64,000 nt of DNA, taken from CAUPWF01 sp963515125. GTDB taxonomy: Bacteria; Bacillota; Clostridia; Lachnospirales; Lachnospiraceae. The notes under the pieces were generated by a model, which searched no databases, was not told the DNA's origin, and saw nothing but the letters and a program-made list of their open reading frames with translations. The first letter of the stretch is position 1. Each line of letters begins with the position of its first letter. Location: assembly GCA_052116865.1 (NCBI GenBank), contig JBQKKG010000010.1, forward strand, positions 1 to 64,000. The letters are read 5' to 3'. Made by a program: the position numbers and the translations under genes. Shown in pieces: positions 1 to 8,626 of this stretch.

Positions 1-2
1 GA

Positions 3-107
3 CAGGCTTACGGATATCGTGATGATGAATACTTCTTCCTTAAACTGTTTGATATCAGCAGGAAGACTTATGTCAGAAATCCTTTATCCCACAAAATTTG
101 TGATTGA
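3..107 (+). pseudogene. C-terminal tail of an ISL3-like transposase (enters from the left edge)
   Basis: The frame starting at base 3 stays open to TGA at 105-107 and encodes about 34 residues. It contains AYGYRDDEYFFLKLFD, which resembles the segment near the C-terminus of ISL3-family (DDE_Tnp_ISL3) transposases, where a basic stretch is followed by YG(Y/F)R and an aromatic-rich helix. Everything upstream lies outside the window, so it cannot be said whether the element is intact. No terminal inverted repeat was recognised after the stop before the next gene begins at 124 on the other strand. The family call rests on this short motif. Confidence 0.5.
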
Positions 108-123
108 GCCATAAAACGTTTCA

Positions 124-1347
124 TTACTTTATCTCAGCCTTTCGATATACCTGATACAATGCAGGTATGAGTATACAATATAGTATGGAATATAAAATCA
201 TAATGATTGGAATTGCACCAATCACTTTCCCGCCTATCTGATATAAATTAAAAGAATTAATAGCTTCTCTTGCCTGCAAAAGCTGGTCCGGCAAAAGTCC
301 CAATACAGTAGACAAAATAGAGATTTTATTTAAAAGCGAAGGAACAAACAATAAAATAAAAGGTATTGTTACTGCAAATACTGTTGAATGATTGTTTGCG
401 GATACAAACATGGATAGAGTCAAAATAAACAAACTGCCCAAATACCCTCCCAACATAGTCAAAAAATACTCCTGAAAATAAGTAATATTGTAAAAACTTT
501 TCCAACCACTCATACTAGTCTGAATCACACAACCAGCACCGTCTGCTCCTAATAACGCAAGCACAATTACCGAATAAAGTAGTATTACTACCCAGTATAT
601 AACCGTAACAATAAGAAACCCTGCACCTATTTTTGAAGCAACAGCTTTGCTTCTTCCCAACTTTGTAGAAAAGAAAATAGAATCTGCTTTTAAATGAATT
701 TCATTTGAAAAAATGCCTGATACAAGAAAGCCCATAATTAATACCAATAGCATAATTATTGTGGATGCATATTCTAAAAGAGCGTTCCAACCATCTGCAT
801 TTTTATAGTAAAAAGGTGTTTCGAGTTCATTATATTTCGCAATCAAGAATTTTTTTTCTGCTTCTGAATAAGTATCTTTTACTTCATCAGTATTTAACCA
901 TTCAACCAAATTTGAAATCCGTCTCTCATACAACTCATCGGCTTCTTCTACGGTAACGCTGTCAGCCCGGTAATAATCATATTCTTTAAAAGAACTAAAT
1001 GCCATATTTAACATTTCCCTAATGTCAGAAAAGCCCTGTTTTTTATAATACGCCTTGTTATTTTCTCTATAATCTGTAGATAAATGTTCATCCGAAGCAT
1101 TAATTTCGGCATTCTTTTCAATCACTTTCAACAACATATCTTCTGTGATATATCCAGTCCATTGGGTTTTTACATTTCGTAAATTGCGTGCTGCCGTAAT
1201 ACCACTTGTTGCGTCTCCTCTATCGTCAACATAATTTACACTTCCAATTGCAAGAAAACTCACACCAAAGAGTGCCACTGTCAAAATCAAAAGTGCAATT
1301 TTATTTGCTGTTTTAGAAAAGACCTTTTTAACTTCAAATCGCAGCAT
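124..1347 (-). CDS. ABC-2 type transporter permease
   Basis: The product is an integral membrane protein of 407 residues. It has one TM helix at the N-terminus (ANKIALLILTVALFGVSFL), a long hydrophilic extracytoplasmic loop of about 150 residues, then a block of about five TM helices. This layout is common for ABC-2 exporter permeases of bacitracin/antibiotic or lipid export type. The start at 1347 (MLRFEVKK) is chosen because AGGTGAT lies four bases before it; the upstream ATG at 1353 falls inside that ribosome site. The gene overlaps the 3' end of the ATPase gene (1334) by 14 bases, so the two are translationally coupled and should form one transporter. The substrate is unknown. Confidence 0.8.
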   Translation of the reverse strand: MLRFEVKKVFSKTANKIALLILTVALFGVSFLAIGSVNYVDDRGDATSGITAARNLRNVKTQWTGYITEDMLLKVIEKNAEINASDEHLSTDYRENNKAYYKKQGFSDIREMLNMAFSSFKEYDYYRADSVTVEEADELYERRISNLVEWLNTDEVKDTYSEAEKKFLIAKYNELETPFYYKNADGWNALLEYASTIIMLLVLIMGFLVSGIFSNEIHLKADSIFFSTKLGRSKAVASKIGAGFLIVTVIYWVVILLYSVIVLALLGADGAGCVIQTSMSGWKSFYNITYFQEYFLTMLGGYLGSLFILTLSMFVSANNHSTVFAVTIPFILLFVPSLLNKISILSTVLGLLPDQLLQAREAINSFNLYQIGGKVIGAIPIIMILYSILYCILIPALYQVYRKAEIK

Positions 1348-2221
1348 TTTCATCACCTGCCTTTTCTCCAAAATAATATAGAAATACATCTTCTAATGAC
1401 GCTTCCACACATTTAGCATTAGGAAAAGGTTGCTCGGATGAAATAATTCGTAACTCTACTCCATGTGGCTCTGCTTTCATATTTGATATTTTATATTTTT
1501 TCATTAAATCGGATACCATGTTTTTCTCTACAAAACATTTCCAGACATCTTCGGGCATAGAGTTTATAATTTCATCCGTTGTTCCTTTATGCATGAGTTT
1601 TCCATCTTTCATAAGCCAGATTTCATTTGCTATATATTCAATATCAGAAACAATGTGAGTAGATAACAACACCAAACGTTCTTCCGAAAGTTCGCTAATT
1701 AAATTACGGAAACGAATCCTTTCATTAGGGTCAAGTCCCGCTGTCGGTTCATCAAGAATCAAAATCCTCGGATTATTTAACATTGCCTGTGCAATTCCAA
1801 CCCGACGTTTCATACCACCAGATAATTTTTTCATTTTTTTGTTTGCCACTTTAGAAAGTCCAACTTCGGCTATTAATTCTTTTGCTCGCTTTTTTGCAAT
1901 GACTGGCCGGATCCCTTTGAGCGTTGATATATAGAGAAGATAATCCAGCACCGTAAAATCCGGATAAAATCCGAATTCCTGCGGCAAGTAACCTAATAGT
2001 TTTCGATATTCACCACCCATTTCAAAAATATCTTTACCGTTGCAAGTAATTGTTCCACTTGTAGTTTTAAGCAAAGTACATAACATTCTCATTAAAGTTG
2101 TTTTCCCTGCCCCATTTACCCCTAATAGACCATACACACCGTTTGTCATAGTAAGATTTATATGATCTACAGCAGTAAAATTTCCAAATTCTTTTGTTAT
2201 ATTATTAAACTTCAATTCCAT
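1334..2221 (-). CDS. ABC transporter ATP-binding protein
   Basis: This is a 295-residue ABC ATPase that would power the neighbouring permease. Visible motifs are Walker A GVNGAGKTT (near residue 35), the Q-loop region LGYLPQEFG, the signature LSGGMKRR, Walker B ILILDEPTAGLDP and the switch histidine in LLSTHIVSD. The C-terminal 70 residues are the extra domain typical of BcrA/CcmA-like exporters. The start is supported by GGGAGGTGA a few bases upstream. It overlaps the membrane-protein gene at 2205-2221 and the permease at 1334-1347, so the operon is tightly packed. Sigma-factor-led operons of this type often handle envelope stress or peptide antibiotics, but nothing here identifies the cargo. 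Confidence 0.92.
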   Translation of the reverse strand: MELKFNNITKEFGNFTAVDHINLTMTNGVYGLLGVNGAGKTTLMRMLCTLLKTTSGTITCNGKDIFEMGGEYRKLLGYLPQEFGFYPDFTVLDYLLYISTLKGIRPVIAKKRAKELIAEVGLSKVANKKMKKLSGGMKRRVGIAQAMLNNPRILILDEPTAGLDPNERIRFRNLISELSEERLVLLSTHIVSDIEYIANEIWLMKDGKLMHKGTTDEIINSMPEDVWKCFVEKNMVSDLMKKYKISNMKAEPHGVELRIISSEQPFPNAKCVEASLEDVFLYYFGEKAGDENAAI

Positions 2222-2966
2222 CCAATGTCACCTCCCAATATTTGTTACAGAACTTTATTGTACGATAAATAACAACCAATAGAAAAATTAATGCAATTCC
2301 CAATAAAGATATCCATATTGGAAATGTAATCAATGCATATATATTCTCATTTAAAATAATAAGCAACCATACTGCACTCCATATAATGCACAAAGTAAGT
2401 GCTACTGTTTCACTTAAAGAATATTTGCTGCACAGTGTTCCAAAACAAATGCAAGCAGTTACACTCAGTGGAAAAAGAAATTGAACCATTAATTTCGTAA
2501 GTTCAAAATGCAATCCTACTGACACTGTTCCACAAAATATGGTAATTAAGAAGATATCTGTTATACCAAACAACAGCATACGTGCTGCATATACCTGTTT
2601 AAGAGAGTAGTAAGAAGATGCTTCTATTTCCATACATTGGCACGACCTATTTTTCCAAAATTCTGGAATAATGAGAATCACAAATAAGGAGGCTATGACC
2701 CCAATACTTCTTTGGATATATTTATCATCATGTACAAACATCAGCACTGCCCATAATACAAACAGTAGTAATACTTGAAGAATCCACCATCTTTTTTGTA
2801 TCACTTTAAACTGCAACCATAGGAATTCATGGTAAGATAAGAGTTCTTCCTGCTCTGATGCAAAAAAAGCTTCTTTTGATTTCCGGATTGTTTCCTGTAT
2901 TTTTTCCTCTTTTGGTTCTACCTGGGTCATTTTCTTATAAGTCATAAATTGCTCTTCGAGATTCAT
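2205..2966 (-). CDS. Multi-pass membrane protein between sigma factor and ABC transporter
   Basis: The 253-residue protein starts with a hydrophilic cytoplasmic segment of about 65 residues and continues with about six TM helices, the first around WWILQVLLLFVLWAVLMF. The start follows a strong AAGGAGG site. It overlaps the end of the sigma-factor gene by 32 bases and the start of the ABC ATPase gene by 17. I do not recognise a named family. Its position directly after an ECF sigma gene, with a soluble N-terminus and membrane C-terminus, fits either an anti-sigma/sensor role or a second transporter membrane subunit. No zinc-binding anti-sigma motif (HxxxCxxC) is present. Confidence 0.7.
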   Translation of the reverse strand: MNLEEQFMTYKKMTQVEPKEEKIQETIRKSKEAFFASEQEELLSYHEFLWLQFKVIQKRWWILQVLLLFVLWAVLMFVHDDKYIQRSIGVIASLFVILIIPEFWKNRSCQCMEIEASSYYSLKQVYAARMLLFGITDIFLITIFCGTVSVGLHFELTKLMVQFLFPLSVTACICFGTLCSKYSLSETVALTLCIIWSAVWLLIILNENIYALITFPIWISLLGIALIFLLVVIYRTIKFCNKYWEVTLDGIEV

Positions 2967-3495
2967 ATTTTTCCTCCTTACCCAATAATTTTTCTAACTG
3001 TATCTTTGCTTGTTTTAACCGATATTTTACTAATGGAAGACTTATCTGTAATATATCAGCAATTTCTGTAAGTTTCAGTTCTTGAAAAAAATAGAGAATA
3101 ATAATCTCCTCCAACTCATCGGAAAGTTTTTCCAACGCCTGTTCAATGGTTATTTTATTCAATACAGCTTCTATCAGGTATTCTTCGGATTCTATTTTTC
3201 TGCATAACTCCGTTTCATCCAGTGGTATCTCTTTTATCTTCTTGAAATAATCCTTGCATAAGTTTCCTGCTATTGTATATAAGTAATTTTTTGTTTTTCC
3301 CTTATAACGATAATTAGACAGGTTTTTGAAAAAACGTACAAAAGTTTCCTGTGTTAAATCTTCAGCATATTCTTTATCATAGCAATGGTAATTACAATAA
3401 GTTAAAATTTCTTTGTAATATTTATGAACAAATAAGTCAAATGCAGCAGCATCACCGTATTTCATTTTTCTAATTAATTGAAAATCAGTGCTCAC
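2935..3495 (-). CDS. ECF-type RNA polymerase sigma factor
   Basis: The product is 186 residues when started at GTG 3495, which sits six bases after AAAGGAGG; the longer frame to 3546 lacks a ribosome site. Region 2 is visible as FDLFVHKYYKEILTYC and DLTQETFVRFFKNL, followed by YLYTIAGNLCKDYFKK. Region 4 is EEIIILYFFQELKLTEIADILQI, a helix-turn-helix. The length is normal for extracytoplasmic-function sigma factors. It is the first gene of a four-gene operon with a membrane protein and an ABC exporter, which it probably autoregulates. No obvious ECF-type promoter was identified in the AT-rich upstream region. Confidence 0.88.
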   Translation of the reverse strand: MSTDFQLIRKMKYGDAAAFDLFVHKYYKEILTYCNYHCYDKEYAEDLTQETFVRFFKNLSNYRYKGKTKNYLYTIAGNLCKDYFKKIKEIPLDETELCRKIESEEYLIEAVLNKITIEQALEKLSDELEEIIILYFFQELKLTEIADILQISLPLVKYRLKQAKIQLEKLLGKEEKYESRRAIYDL

Positions 3496-3819
3496 AAAAT
3501 CCTCCTTTCTCGTTATCAGATATTCAGAACGTTTATCCCTTTCCATAATGTATAACGATTCAAAAGCACAAAAAGATAGCCTTTAAAATCTTTTTATTTT
3601 ATTAGTATAAACTAGCTACTTGCTTTATCAATTTCATAGCCTTGTTGAATGATTATTATCCATCATTTGGTACCCTCTTGGTATATATTTTTGCGTTTGA
3701 CCAACCTGCACTTATTATAGCATGGCAGACTTTTTATTGCTTGAAGCTAAATCTGTTTGAAGGCACACTTGTACAGTAAACAATTCATTAAAGCATGTAC
3801 TTACGCATCTTTTTTAGCC

Positions 3820-3932
3820 TTACAATTACGCTTACTTTTTCTACCTACTTTGATTCAAATGGACCCCTAAGCGGAATGTTCTTCAAATAAGTTGTCCAAA
3901 CTAGATGACCAAATTGTAATAACATACAAAAT
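3820..3932 (+). pseudogene. Degenerate fragment of the spore-type peptidoglycan protein gene
   Basis: This stretch aligns by eye with the pseudogene at 16793-17690. Around 3848 the sequence TTTGATTCAAATGG...CGGAATGT parallels TTTGATCATAAATGG...CGGAATGT at 17519. At 3893-3932 a 40-base block matches 17661-17700 with about five differences. Roughly 90 bases between the two blocks are missing here. Position 3893 keeps TGTCCAAA, expected for Cys-Pro-Asn, where the other copy has TGTCTAAA, so each copy has decayed independently. Stops interrupt every frame. Confidence 0.6.
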
Positions 3933-4073
3933 ATATTTTTGCCTACAATTTAACCTGATGATACTTTTTTCAGGTTCTTTCCCTTTTTAAATGTCTTGCT
4001 ATATCTCCGCTAATAACTTACTCATAAATAGCACTCTCATTTCTATCTGCTTTCTTTTGATTAATTCACACCT

Positions 4074-4161
4074 CTTTACTCCGCTAGTATCTACAAGTAT
4101 TTCCCCTTGGGAGGATCAAGCAAATATTCAAACACTTGAAATAACGTTTAATAGAAGATAA
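4074..4161 (+). repeat. 88-bp direct repeat, copy 1
   Basis: This segment begins CTTTACTCCGCTAG and ends AATAGAAGATAA. It matches 18316-18403 over the same 88-base length with about four substitutions and no gaps. Both copies are in the same orientation and lie on the same side of a shared peptidoglycan-gene remnant. Its origin is not recognised. Confidence 0.85.
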
Positions 4162-4680
4162 AATTCACAAAATATGGAATAATTACAACAATATTGAATC
4201 AAAAATATATAATATCAACAGAGGTAAGTTGCAAATAATTCGGACCTTAGATATTATTATGGCTCCTCCTCTGTGTCCAGTATCAATTATTGTTAGTGCT
4301 ATGAAATCTGACGCAGTTAGCTTTATCTACTTAATTACCAATTATAATATTTGAAGAAACTGTCAAGAACTTGCCACCGTAGGTGGTGAGTATCATCCTT
4401 TACTGATAAATGGCTTTTCATATTAGCAATCTGTTTTTCCATAAATAACAAAGAAGCTATTAACCATTTTCAAAGTTAATAACTCCTCTAGCATTTTATT
4501 TACTTATAAACCACCGGATACTCTTCAAACTCGGCAAATCCCTCACTATTATTAAACATATTTGTTTAACTTTTATATGGAAAATGTCTTTATATTATCT
4601 CACTTACATAATTTATTCTGACTTACTTATTTTCTGTTGCAAAAGTGTTGCCATACTATATACAATAAATATTTGATAAC

Positions 4681-6510
4681 TTACAATTCATCTAACATAG
4701 ATGAAAACCGCCTTTTTCTTGCAATCGGGTCTTTATCTATTATTTCAACATATTTTATTGCGAACTCATAACGCTCAATTATCCAATGTAATGCTTGAAT
4801 TGTTCCAGACATTAATCCGTTTTTTTTCAACTCAATAAACTTCACCTCTTGATCAAGCCCATATTTATTTTCAATAAAGTCTATCAATTTGTTCTCTCTT
4901 TCATTATTTTGTTGCTCCCGCTCTTCCTTAATGCTTTTGTATAATCCACCAATATTACAGGCTCTCATTATCATGTCATGAAAATAAAAATCTTTTATTG
5001 ATACTGCACATCGCTTTTTTCCATCTTTATATTTTCTAACACATACATCTTCGTACATAAGATTTATAAGCCACTCTTCAGATTCTCCATTTTTTTCATA
5101 TAAAGCTTGTAATTCTCTGATAGCAGGTATTATTATATTCTTCTGAAAGCGCAATGGTTGCAATTCATATAGCATATCCAAATAGTTGCTTGTAGCTCTA
5201 TAACTGTTATCTTGCAACCACAATTTCAAAAATTTTTTTTGTTGTGTGTCATCTAATTGTGTTGTATATAGCGCAGCAAAATACTCTTGAAATGATCTGT
5301 GTGAAAATCTATATTCTAATCCTTCATGAAACAACATGCACACAGAGTTAGTCATATCTTTTAAATAATCCATTGCATTAAAACTTGCATCTATTACATT
5401 CTTTTTCTTTGCCATACCAATATAATCCATTACTCTGTTTTCAGTAAACTTATACTCTGAATTAAAAAATGATTTAAAACAAAAATATGAAAATACTGCT
5501 TTAAAATCCTCATATCCTAATTTAGATTGTATATCTCTTTTATATCCACCTTTTGTTGCATCATGCGTATGAAATAACGTCGTAAATGCCTGTTCAAAAA
5601 AATCATTAAGTTTATCTGGTATTGACGCTCTATTTTCAAATGTCAAAAGCATTATCGTCAATAGCAATGGATTAGAAGCAAATGTCTTATATTTATCATA
5701 TAAATACTCTTCCAACTCCCTATAAAATTTATCTTTAATCTTCGGTTCATAGTCTATTTTAGCAATTAATGACAATGCTTGTTCCTTCGATAACGGCATT
5801 GAATGTAATTCCTCAAACTGATTCCATCCCACAAATTCATCTAAGGGTCTCGATGAAAGTATATATTGGTTATCTGGATATTTTTCACTTAATGTGAATA
5901 TTTGACTTGTCACTTGTTTTGATAGTTCATTTTTCACTTCATCAAAACCATCTAGCAATATTACATAACACCCCGTTTCTAAACTATAATCAAAATATTT
6001 TCTTTCTAATTTAAACTTTAGTGTTTCCATAATACTGTAAATATAATCTACTAAATTAACACTTTTTTCATCAAATTCATTTAGCCCACGAAGTTCAATC
6101 AAAATAGGTATGTAATTAGTATTTTGTAATACATTAAGAAAGAAATGTTTCATCATAACACTTTTTCCTATTCCACCAGTTCCCGTAACTATAAACTTAT
6201 TTCCTATTTCTAGTATATTACTAATGTCTGAGGCATCTATAATCTGTCCATTTCGATTTAATCCAACACATTCATAAAAAGAATAAATGTCTTTTGGTGA
6301 GTGTCTATAGAGAAGAGTCTTTATTTTTTCATGAATACTTTTCGAATAATTTAAATAGTTTTCATATGCATATCCAAAATCTATTTCTTCTTTTTTTTGA
6401 ATATCCGTAACATAACTAATGGCTTTTTTATATAAAGTTTGAGCAGTGGTTTTTGCTAAATCTGTAATTACATCAGCACTTATTTTATTTATATCCAATT
6501 CTGTTCCCAT
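4681..6510 (-). CDS. NACHT-domain STAND ATPase, probable anti-phage sensor
   Basis: The protein has 609 residues when started at 6510 (MGTELDIN), about eleven bases after AAAGGAG; the longer frame adds 15 residues without a site. An N-terminal helical region of about 110 residues precedes a NACHT ATPase module. That module has Walker A GTGGIGKS (about 110-117), the NACHT-type Walker B VILLDGFDEV (about 184-193) with doubled acidic residues, and a sensor segment LSSRPLDEF. The C-terminal half is helical, with FSHRSFQEYFAALY, a feature often seen at the end of NACHT winged-helix regions. Bacterial NACHT proteins are known anti-phage sensors. There is no recognisable nuclease or TIR effector domain, so the effector may be the short N-terminus or a neighbouring protein. 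Confidence 0.8.
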   Translation of the reverse strand: MGTELDINKISADVITDLAKTTAQTLYKKAISYVTDIQKKEEIDFGYAYENYLNYSKSIHEKIKTLLYRHSPKDIYSFYECVGLNRNGQIIDASDISNILEIGNKFIVTGTGGIGKSVMMKHFFLNVLQNTNYIPILIELRGLNEFDEKSVNLVDYIYSIMETLKFKLERKYFDYSLETGCYVILLDGFDEVKNELSKQVTSQIFTLSEKYPDNQYILSSRPLDEFVGWNQFEELHSMPLSKEQALSLIAKIDYEPKIKDKFYRELEEYLYDKYKTFASNPLLLTIMLLTFENRASIPDKLNDFFEQAFTTLFHTHDATKGGYKRDIQSKLGYEDFKAVFSYFCFKSFFNSEYKFTENRVMDYIGMAKKKNVIDASFNAMDYLKDMTNSVCMLFHEGLEYRFSHRSFQEYFAALYTTQLDDTQQKKFLKLWLQDNSYRATSNYLDMLYELQPLRFQKNIIIPAIRELQALYEKNGESEEWLINLMYEDVCVRKYKDGKKRCAVSIKDFYFHDMIMRACNIGGLYKSIKEEREQQNNERENKLIDFIENKYGLDQEVKFIELKKNGLMSGTIQALHWIIERYEFAIKYVEIIDKDPIARKRRFSSMLDEL

Positions 6511-6981
6511 AATATTCTTTTCTCCTTTGCTCATCATCTTATACTTTTTACACATTAATTGGCAACATATTTTTAGATAATATCTTAAACTTCAAATATA
6601 ACAGGCAATCACAAAGATCACCTGTCACATAAAATAATCTATATCTCTTTAAAATTATTCAAACTCGACAATCACTAATCAATTTTGTTTAGGGATTATT
6701 CTTTGTCATGTTTATAGTTCATTTGATTATTTGATTTATCCATATTATCCTGCCTATATGAGCTAATGTTATCATTTTGTTATTGGCATTGATAACACGC
6801 TTAAGTAACTGTGGATAATAGCAATATGTTCCAGCTCAAATTATAAGCGATTTTGTTTAGAAAAGCAACACTATATACTTAAAATACAGTAGATGAATTA
6901 ATATTTTCCATTTAATCTGCTATGATAAATCAGCTTTCTATGTTCCTTGATTTAATGGATCATTATAACTACTTCACTGCA
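6511..6981. other. AT-rich gap between NACHT gene and two-TM gene
   Basis: I see no supported gene in these 471 bases. A weak imperfect hairpin (ACAGG...CCTGT) lies near 6600-6627 and could end transcripts of the upstream minus-strand gene, but it lacks a convincing T tract. The NACHT promoter should lie here. Confidence 0.4.
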
Positions 6982-7755
6982 TTATTTATTATTTTGCTCA
7001 CTTTCCATCATCGCACGCATTATCTCTGTTGTATCATCAATAAAGTCGTTTGGTTTAAATCTATAATAATTGTAATATCTTATATCCACCCAATTATTTA
7101 TATAATTCACCAGATCTTTCTTTATTTCATCAAATGATCTCCAAAAATGCTCTTTGTCATAATCTTTTCCCAGTGTTAATTTTGCTGCATAAAATTCAAA
7201 GCTATAATCTGCAAGGATTCCTCTTAATTTTTCATCATATATTCCATTAATGTTCAGAATATATTGTTGACTGTCTATCTGTTTGAGGGCTTTTTCAATT
7301 CCCTCTATACTAATCCTTAGTTGCTCATTAAAAAAATACATTAGTTCTGCTTGCCTGTTATCATCACATTCAGCAAATTTACTTTTTACTATCTCATACC
7401 ATTCTATCCAAGTATGCTTTTCCTTGCTATAATCTTCGTCTTTATAAGCGATATTGCACAAGCGTGCCCATGTCTTCACATACCACATTATTTGATATTT
7501 TAAGTCGATATACACCGCATCATATACACTATTGGCTTTTTCATTTTTTTCTTTAATATTTCCAACTTCAATCAGCAAAGCGACAAGTGTAGATGCCACA
7601 CACCCAAATCCCAAATTCCTAACTATATCTGAAATAACACTATGTGTAATAGTGTTCCAAATAACCGCAACAATCATTATTAATAGAGATATTCCCCCAA
7701 TCAAACCGTACATTTTCCAATTCATTTTATATGGATTATCAATATGTCTTTTCAA
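6982..7755 (-). CDS. Two-TM protein with large cytoplasmic domain, defence-island hypothetical
   Basis: The 257-residue protein has two TM helices near its N-terminus (MYGLIGGISLLIMIVAVIW and a second around LGFGCVASTLVALLIE). A soluble, charged, helix-rich domain of about 190 residues follows. The start appears to be TTG at 7755, with AGAGGAA eight bases upstream. I do not recognise the family. The architecture, with membrane helices first and a cytoplasmic domain after, resembles SLATT-type and other membrane effectors paired with nucleotide-binding defence sensors. It is separated from the NACHT gene by 471 bases, so joint function is only inferred from its place in the island. Confidence 0.6.
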   Translation of the reverse strand: MKRHIDNPYKMNWKMYGLIGGISLLIMIVAVIWNTITHSVISDIVRNLGFGCVASTLVALLIEVGNIKEKNEKANSVYDAVYIDLKYQIMWYVKTWARLCNIAYKDEDYSKEKHTWIEWYEIVKSKFAECDDNRQAELMYFFNEQLRISIEGIEKALKQIDSQQYILNINGIYDEKLRGILADYSFEFYAAKLTLGKDYDKEHFWRSFDEIKKDLVNYINNWVDIRYYNYYRFKPNDFIDDTTEIMRAMMESEQNNK

Positions 7756-7839
7756 CTTCTATTTCCTCTTTATTATTTTTGTTTTCTCTAAAAAAACCAA
7801 CTGTTCTCTCAAACAAACATTCTATGCAGTAACCTACGC

Positions 7840-8091
7840 TCAAATTTCACTACAATATCCTCCACATTCAGGACAGCGTGGTATTATTCCTAAATGAAGC
7901 CCGCCATTACTATATCTACGAAACCCATAGCCACAAGTATTGTATTTGAAATCGCCATAGTCGCTTGCTGAAACGCCACGCCCAGATCCACAACTAGGGC
8001 ATGGTGAACAACCATAACCATTAAAAAGACCATCCTCGTCAGGTTCCATTGACCATTCGTATCCACATTCATTACATACTAAATCTTCCAC
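7840..8091 (-). CDS. Small zinc-ribbon protein
   Basis: The 83-residue product carries paired cysteine motifs: CNECGYEW, CSPCPSCG, a lone Cys in YNTCGYG, and CPECGGYC near the C-terminus. These suggest one or two zinc ribbons. I prefer the GTG start at 8091 because GGAGG lies seven bases before it; the ATG at 8106 overlaps that site and has no site of its own. The protein is glycine-rich between the motifs and has no membrane segment. It sits between the two-TM gene and another small zinc-ribbon gene. Function is unknown. Confidence 0.55.
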   Translation of the reverse strand: MEDLVCNECGYEWSMEPDEDGLFNGYGCSPCPSCGSGRGVSASDYGDFKYNTCGYGFRRYSNGGLHLGIIPRCPECGGYCSEI

Positions 8092-8135
8092 AAGTGTATC
8101 CTCCATTAAAAACTATTGCTGAATTTGATGGTATA

Positions 8136-8339
8136 TTATTTTTTATTAACAAAATACTTCACACCCGGTACTATTGATAAAACCATTACACCTACTCCTA
8201 AGCAAAGCTCCATAGTTTCTCTTCTCGCTTTCGCTCTTTCTCTACGGCAATTATCACAATAATTATATCTATTTGTGCTTCTTAATGGGGCTCCGCACTT
8301 TTTACAAACTCTTTCTCCGACTGCTTCTTCGTTATTCAT
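8136..8339 (-). CDS. Small zinc-ribbon protein with C-terminal TM helix
   Basis: The 67-residue protein has a compact zinc ribbon, CKKCGAPL...YCDNCRRERAKARRE, followed by a single hydrophobic helix (LCLGVGVMVLSIVPGVKYF) and a basic tail. This makes it a membrane-anchored zinc ribbon with the ribbon probably cytoplasmic. The ribosome site is weak (ATGGAAA). It is one of two adjacent zinc-ribbon genes between the NACHT gene and the Hachiman pair. I cannot assign a role. Confidence 0.5.
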   Translation of the reverse strand: MNNEEAVGERVCKKCGAPLRSTNRYNYCDNCRRERAKARRETMELCLGVGVMVLSIVPGVKYFVNKK

Positions 8340-8587
8340 TTTCCATAAATTCTAGCTTATTTTCTGGTTTTTTTGGTATTTTCTATTCTTGATACCACCC
8401 ATTTTTACACTATTTTTTATGTCGTTTTTTGACTATCTGTCAAAACAGTATCACAGTAGTATCACGATAACTGATTGAGTAATAATCATTTGAAAAAATT
8501 ATATTATAATTTGTGTTTCATTTTTCTAAATATTATGCCACTTTTTACACTAGATAGCCACCGAAAATTATTTCAATTTCTAAAATC

Positions 8588-8620
8588 AAAAATCTGACTC
8601 TCGAATTTACCAGAGCCAGA
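8588..8620 (-). terminator. Rho-independent terminator of the hamAB operon
   Basis: Read on the minus strand, a nine-pair stem (TCTGGCTCT / AGAGTCAGA, one G-U pair) closes a ten-base loop and is followed by TTTTTGATTTT. It begins six bases after the hamB stop codon. Confidence 0.8.
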
Positions 8621-8626
8621 TTGATG

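Larger units (their letters stand above)
3496..4680. other. 1.2-kb stretch without an intact gene; decayed DNA
   Basis: No open frame of useful length or ribosome site is present. The stretch holds the leader of the sigma operon at its left edge, a degenerate copy of part of the peptidoglycan-protein gene (about 3820-3932) and one copy of an 88-bp repeat (4074-4161), both matched near 17.5-18.4 kb. The remainder (about 4162-4680) showed nothing I could identify beyond AT-rich sequence upstream of the NACHT gene's 3' end. Confidence 0.6.
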
